5,885 nt of DNA from Humisphaera sp. (lineage in GTDB: Bacteria > Planctomycetota > Phycisphaerae > Tepidisphaerales > Tepidisphaeraceae): assembly GCA_025351525.1 (NCBI GenBank), contig JANXVV010000332.1:1-5885 (forward strand), read 5' to 3'. The notes under the pieces are model-generated. The model was not told the origin of the DNA. It made no database searches and saw nothing but the letters and a program-made list of their open reading frames with translations. The translations under genes and the position numbers were made by a program. Shown in pieces: positions 5,367-5,885 of the stretch (positions are counted from its first letter, which is position 1; each line of letters begins with the position of its first letter).

Positions 5367-5744
5367 ATGCGATACGGTTTAATGACTTCGTTGGTGTTGA
5401 GCCTTGGCGCTTCCGCCGCGATTCCTTCCTTGGCCAAAGCCCATGAGATTTGTCGGATTGATGAGCCAAATCGTGGGGATCGGTATGAGGATCGACGGGA
5501 CGATCGGCATGAAGATCGGCATCGAGATCGGAACTACATCGAGGATCTGAGCATCCGCGATCTGCCGGGCCGGGTGTTGGATCGGGTCGATGAGTATCGT
5601 CATGGCCGGCGGATCGAGGCCGCGCAATTGGTGCATGATGAGGACAACGCGTTCTATCGCGTGCGGATCGACGACCGCGACCACGGCGATTTTTATCTGG
5701 AGGTCGCCTCGAACGGTCACCTGCTCCGTCGCGTCAATCGATGA
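5367..5744 (+). CDS. Small secreted PepSY-like protein with Asp-Arg repeat
   Basis: A 125-residue exported protein. Residues 1-25 form a Sec signal peptide (Arg2, a hydrophobic core, and probable cleavage after AKA, residues 23-25). Residues 38-55 are a charged tandem tetrapeptide repeat of DRxx type (DRYE, DRRD, DRHE, DRHR, DR). Residues 62-123 resemble the PepSY-like fold of periplasmic proteins: SIRDLPGRVLDRVDEY, then strands around FYRVRIDD (96-103), DFYLEV (108-113) and a closing SNGHLLRRV. Such domains are small alpha/beta modules, often thought to bind or inhibit partners; no enzymatic activity is expected. Similarity is judged by pattern only. The start is fixed by AAGGTGA just upstream. 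The gene appears monocistronic. Its stop is followed after 7 nt by the predicted 3' splice site of a group II intron on the opposite strand, so no terminator of its own is seen. Confidence 0.82.
   Translation: MRYGLMTSLVLSLGASAAIPSLAKAHEICRIDEPNRGDRYEDRRDDRHEDRHRDRNYIEDLSIRDLPGRVLDRVDEYRHGRRIEAAQLVHDEDNAFYRVRIDDRDHGDFYLEVASNGHLLRRVNR
5478..5531 (+). repeat. 12-bp in-frame tandem repeat (GATCGG units)
   Basis: GATCG recurs at 5478, 5490, 5502, 5514 and 5526, an exact 12-bp period, and is followed by G in four of the five copies. The repeat lies within the PepSY-like gene and encodes the DRxx tetrapeptides. Length change by slippage would stay in frame. The GATC sites are incidental methylation or restriction targets. 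Confidence 0.8.
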
Positions 5745-5751
5745 AAAATTG

Positions 5752-5885
5752 ATCGGGTAGGAGGGGGCCTTGCGGCCCCCGTCCTCCCACACCACCGGAC
5801 GTACTCATCGTATCCGGCGGTTTCTTCTAACGGTTTAACAGAATATATCTCTCGGTCAGGCTCGCCAGGCTTAGAGATTTAAACC
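5752..5885 (-). ncRNA. Group II intron, 3' end (domains V and VI), runs off right edge
   Basis: Read on the minus strand, this is the 3' part of a self-splicing, mobile ribozyme. Domain V: ACCGCCGGA (5821-5813) pairs with TCCGGTGGT (5799-5791), including one G-U pair. The characteristic 2-nt bulge CG (5801-5800) sits on the 3' side below a short apical stem TAC/GTA. Domain VI: GGG (5788-5786) with CCC (5757-5755), AGGA (5785-5782) with TCCT (5762-5759), and GGGGGCC with GGCCCCC (5780-5774, 5769-5763) capped by a GCAA tetraloop. A5758 is bulged and is the seventh nucleotide from the end, the expected branch point. The end CCCGAT at 5752 fits the usual 3' terminus. The 5' domains and any reverse transcriptase would lie beyond 5885. 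Subclass is uncertain, with a bacterial C-like look. Confidence 0.85.
5832..5885 (-). other. Stem next to intron domain V, possible domain IV
   Basis: GGTTTAA (minus strand 5885-5879) pairs perfectly with TTAAACC (5838-5832), and ATCTCT (5878-5873) with AGAGAT (5852-5847), leaving an 8-nt one-sided bulge and a 20-nt loop. It sits 10 nt before domain V, where domain IV belongs. It may be all of domain IV, or only the small stem that remains after a reverse transcriptase gene; the window ends at its outer base pair. Confidence 0.5.

Noticed and set aside
5759..5785. Strong GC hairpin after the PepSY-like gene as its intrinsic terminator
   Set aside because: No T-run follows on the plus strand, and the hairpin is fully explained as domain VI of the minus-strand intron, with the bulged A and adjacent domain V.

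Overview
The window is 5,885 bases of fairly GC-rich bacterial chromosome. It reads most like a planctomycete or a relative (Phycisphaerae-like). That placement is an impression from three things: the style of the secreted and signalling proteins, the GC-rich REP-like hairpin pair, and the purine-rich GAAATCAGAAA intergenic stretches. No marker in the window proves it. The only universally conserved gene is ychF.

Left part (1-1385): a secreted protein of unknown function runs off the left edge on the minus strand. It diverges from a small DoxX-like membrane protein on the plus strand (458-979). A second DoxX-like protein on the minus strand (1008-1385) converges on that one. The two DoxX-like proteins share the same four-helix core and look like diverged paralogues facing each other.

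Middle (1386-2948): a 349-base non-coding stretch with several small hairpins and a perfect TATAAT hexamer leads to ychF (1735-2829), a complete GTPase. A TATACT hexamer lies only 10 nt before the ychF start codon and there is no Shine-Dalgarno there, so its main transcript may be leaderless. A 7-bp hairpin follows the stop codon.

Signalling operon (2949-4985, minus strand): a 200-residue protein with a receiver-like fold lies 3 nt upstream of a 476-residue diguanylate cyclase. The cyclase has a receiver-like domain, a GAF-like middle and a GGDEF domain with an intact active site and inhibitory site. Both receiver-like domains have lost their phosphorylation residues. A good promoter precedes the operon, and its -10 box lies inside a 13-bp perfect palindrome, so repressor control is plausible.

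Right part (4986-5885): the intergenic region carries a REP/BIME-like pair of hairpins (5111-5187). A small secreted PepSY-like protein follows, with a tandem Asp-Arg repeat (5367-5744). From 5752 to the right edge, on the minus strand, lies what I regard as the most notable feature: the 3' end of a group II intron. It shows a domain V hairpin with its two-nucleotide bulge, and a domain VI hairpin with a bulged branch-point adenosine seven nucleotides from the predicted 3' splice site. Next to them is a stem that may be domain IV. I found no tRNA, rRNA or CRISPR array.
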